This document shows, in pieces, positions 15,827 to 18,049 of a stretch of 18,049 bases of DNA. Numbering within the stretch: the first letter of the stretch is position 1; each line of letters begins with the position of its first letter. This DNA comes from Pinguiococcus pyrenoidosus (lineage: Eukaryota > Sar > Pinguiophyceae > Pinguiochrysidales > Pinguiochrysidaceae). The DNA is taken from the NCBI GenBank assembly GCA_019677205.1, contig JAAMXY010000366.1, positions 1 through 18,049 on the forward strand, in the 5' to 3' direction. The translations under genes were made by a program, and so were the position numbers. The notes under the pieces are model-generated. The model did not search any database. It saw nothing but the letters and a program-made list of their open reading frames with translations, and was not told the DNA's origin.

Positions 15827-17741
15827 ATGGCGATACCGCGGTTATTTGCGCTATGCATGCTCATATTCGCACCAGGTGCTGCGTGGCCGACCTTGAGATC
15901 GCGTGGCGGGCGCAGGTTGCGCCTGTACTCCTCTCCGGAAGATACGGAAGCCGTGTTGGAGCAGGTGAAGCGCCCTAATATCTTCAAGCCTCGGCGTTTT
16001 TCTCCCGTTTGCGCTGACCATAACCTTCCACACCTAGTCTAGACGCATGCAGGAGGCGCAGGATGAGCTGCGCCAGTTAGATGCCGAGGAGAGAGACCTG
16101 CAAGAGAGGCTCAAGACCGCTCGGCGCCAGCAGACCGAGTTGAGAGAGAGCGCCGCAGAGAGCACTGTGTCTCCATCGAGCGTGGAAAGCGTCGTGCGCA
16201 TTCCTCTATCGAAAGCGAAGCGAGGCAGCGCGTCAGAGCTCTTCTCTTGGATTTTCGACGGAGACAGGGAGGAGGATCCAGCGAACGCTTCGAGTAGCAA
16301 CAGTCCTCCGGTGGACGCGTGGGGTCCGTCTCCGACGGAGAAGCTGCTGGGACAGCTGGACACCTTGATCGAAGGCGCCCCGGAGCTGGAGACCTGGATG
16401 GCGCCGCGGCTGGCGTCGCAGGTGCTGCAGAAGGGCGGGTTTCTAGTGGAGAAGATCCTCGAGCTGGACGGGCGGGTCGTTCTGTACCGCGGGCGCTTCC
16501 GCGAGGTGGACACCACGGACCCGAAGGAGCTGAAGGAGGCGATCGATCGGATCCTGGACATCCACTCGGCCTCTCGCTACTCGAAGCAGAATGAGAATGG
16601 CCTGCAGCTGCTCGTGCTCAAGGAGGACGCCTTCCTGAGCGACGCCATTGACGAAGCGCAGGGGCTGTTTCGCCAGGAAGACATGATGTTCTGGAACACC
16701 GTGATGGGCACGCCAAAGCTCACGTGGGTGGCCGTGTCCAAGTCGCATCGACCGGGCCTCAAGGCGGCGAGCAAGGACGACGAGCAGAGCTCGCGGCAGC
16801 TCCCGGAGGTTCCCGAGAAAGAGGACAACGAGTTCAGCTTCACAGACACGCTTCGGAACGTGGTATCCAGTCCCGTCGTGTCGGCGGCGTTCTTCTTCGA
16901 CTTCCTCTCCGGCTCGCTCTCCGAAGGCGCGCAGACCAAGCTCTTCGCAGGCGATCTGACCGCGGTCGCGTCCATCGCGCTGGCGACGGGGGTCTTCATC
17001 CTGCCGCAGCTGCTGCACGAAGCGGCCCACAGAGCCGTGGAAGCAAACAAGGACCGGAACATCCAGCAGAGCAACTACCGCTGCATGCCCTCGCCGGTGA
17101 TGTACGGCTTCATGGGAGGCTTCCAGGACATCACAAGCTTTCCGCGCAACAACCAGGACATCTTTCTCTGGGCCTTCTGGGGACCGGCCGCGGGGATCCT
17201 CGCCAGTCTTGCTCTTCTGCTCTTGGGCGCGTTTCAGACCTTCTCTACGCCGCCGTCGGGCACGGAGTTCTTCTTCAATCTACCGCTGGATCTGATCAAT
17301 CGCAGCCCTTTTGGGTCGTTCCTGCTCAGTCTTCCGCAGGACATGATGCTGCTCAACGTGCCAAAGGATGCGACGGAGACCGCCAAGGATCTCGCCTTGA
17401 GTCCCGTGGCGTTCGCCGCATACTGTGCTTTGATTGTCCAGTCCTTGCAGGCGCTACCGCTCACGGGAACCGACGGGCACATCGCGCTGCAGAAGGCTTG
17501 GGGAAGCGCCGCGACGGCGGTGACGGAGACGGGCATCTTCTTGCTGCTCATCGTGTCGATCCTGTCGGACACCAACCACGACTTGACGTGGTTCATCGTT
17601 CTCACGACGTTTGTTGGGAATGGACCCGGCCGGGGGGCCGTGTTTTGCGAGGACAACTGCTCGGAGCTGAGCTGGATCTGGAAGAACGCGGCCCTGCTCC
17701 TGATGGGCACCGCGCTGCTCATCGTGAACCCGCTCGCCTAA
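15827..17741 (+). CDS. EGY-like site-2 metalloprotease (peptidase M50), plastid-targeted
   Basis: Model: exons 15827-15964 and 16038-17741 (613 aa). The first exon encodes a signal peptide (MAIPRLFALCMLIFAPGAAW) and a basic transit-like stretch. The 73-nt intron ends at CCTAG and contains CTGAC, a possible branch site. Next is a coiled coil (about 50-90), then the EGY-type soluble domain: VVLYRGRFRE stands where EGY proteins have their FRGNLR motif, and KLTWVAV follows. The zinc-binding HEAAH is at about 373-377 in a membrane helix (PQLLHEAAH). The family block FPRNNQDIFLWAFWGPAAG follows, and the third zinc ligand is probably the Asp in LPLTGTDGH (about 525). Several other membrane helices follow, ending in ALLIVNPLA. 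EGY proteases act in thylakoid or plastid membranes and affect chloroplast development. All expected ligands are present, so activity is likely. Confidence 0.85.
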
Positions 17742-17964
17742 TAGACAAGCAACTCGCTTCCTTTATGCGTCTCACTCATGCTCAAGCCACAGATTCATGA
17801 TCGTCTAGTTCCTGCAGTTCGTTCTGCCTCTAATTCCCGCGCCCCGCGGCGACGGTACTCGTTTGTTTGGGTGGAGTCTCGACTCGCCAAACCCGTTCTT
17901 CAAGCCGGACGTCTGACCCGGTCCAGACGAAGGCTTCGTCCACGACAACACGCGACACGATACA
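17742..17964 (+). other. Tandem intergenic region between EGY-like gene and next gene
   Basis: These 223 bp hold the 3' end of the protease gene and the promoter and leader of the next + gene. I see no clear TATA box or terminator. The last 30 bp (ACGACAACACGCGACACGAT) are A/C-rich, as in many 5' leaders. This is the only place where two neighbouring genes have the same orientation. Confidence 0.4.
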
Positions 17965-18049
17965 ATGGCTAGCACCTACAGCAGGCTACTGTGCGCTGGT
18001 GCGTGGCATGTCGTCGCCACCTGTCTTCTGTCGTTTGCTGCTCCGGTCG
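17965..18049 (+). CDS. 5' end of a signal-peptide protein, probably plastid-targeted (cut by window end)
   Basis: An ATG at 17965 in the context TACAATGG opens 28 codons to the window edge. They begin MASTYSRLLCAG, contain a hydrophobic core (HVVATCLLS) and end in FAAPV. This looks like a signal peptide followed at the probable cleavage site by Phe-Ala-Ala-Pro, similar to the ASAFAP motif of proteins imported into red-lineage secondary plastids. The mature protein is outside the window, so no function can be given. The reading is short and could be fortuitous. Confidence 0.5.
   Translation, partial: MASTYSRLLCAGAWHVVATCLLSFAAPV

Noticed and set aside
14858-16042. Long + strand open frame (394 codons) opposite the PhyH-like gene and across the spacer
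   Set aside because: Its first part is antisense to the conserved PhyH core, and only its last 46 codons (from 15827) look coding. It is an antisense frame that happens to run into the protease's first exon.
16724-17800. 358-codon + strand frame overlapping the EGY-like protease
   Set aside because: It is the +1-shifted shadow of the protease exon, rich in Gly/Arg with no motif, while the other frame carries HEAAH and membrane helices.
1-18049. Dinoflagellate origin, suggested by AG|G intron ends
   Set aside because: Alternating strands, dense genes, very short introns and the absence of GC or GA donors fit poorly; AG|G is also common in other algae.
1-18049. A new defence island, CRISPR array, mobile element or biosynthetic cluster
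   Set aside because: No repeat-spacer pattern, transposase, integrase, terminal inverted repeat or linked pathway genes are visible; the genes are eukaryotic housekeeping and plastid functions.

Overview
The window looks like nuclear DNA of a eukaryotic microalga that carries a complex (secondary) plastid. This is inference from several signs. Genes have short spliceosomal introns of about 50-110 nt. There are homologues of strictly eukaryotic proteins (APC4 of the anaphase-promoting complex, TTC13/SRFR1). Several plastid-type proteins (Ycf36/CGLD27, an EGY-like site-2 protease, a PrmC/HemK methyltransferase) start with an ER-type signal peptide followed by a basic stretch. The last, truncated gene starts with a signal peptide ending in a Phe-Ala-Ala-Pro motif, as in red-lineage secondary plastids. 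The sequence is GC-rich by eye. I cannot name the species. No tRNA, rRNA, transposase, CRISPR array or viral gene is visible.

Layout, left to right: 3' end of an unidentified + gene (1-376, tentative); a single-exon WD40-like protein on - (438-2507); a seven-exon SRFR1/TTC13-like TPR protein on + (2948-6525); a small membrane-anchored J-domain protein on - (7454-6784); nuclear Ycf36/CGLD27 on + (7829-8898); a three-exon PrmC/HemK methyltransferase on - (10258-9000); a two-exon APC4 with an inserted GYF domain on + (10710-14036); a phytanoyl-CoA-dioxygenase-family protein on - (15441-14051); an EGY-like site-2 metalloprotease on + (15827-17741); and the first 28 codons of a signal-peptide protein on + (17965-18049). 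Up to 17741 the strands alternate strictly. This gives four divergent promoter spacers of 374-451 bp and convergent gene ends separated by as little as 14 bp.

Most gene models cross introns. I built them by joining reading frames at GT...AG sites where protein homology continues in phase. Many donors read GTACG or GTGCG, with C at +4, instead of GTAAGT, and most introns lie between AG and G.

The genes do not form one pathway. Ycf36, the EGY-like protease and PrmC/HemK, and perhaps the last gene, suggest a loose plastid-biogenesis theme. APC4 and possibly the WD40 protein with a PIP-like motif belong to cell-cycle or DNA functions. The most unusual items are the GYF domain inside APC4, and a PhyH protein that gains a KEEL-type ER-retention tail when its last intron is spliced.
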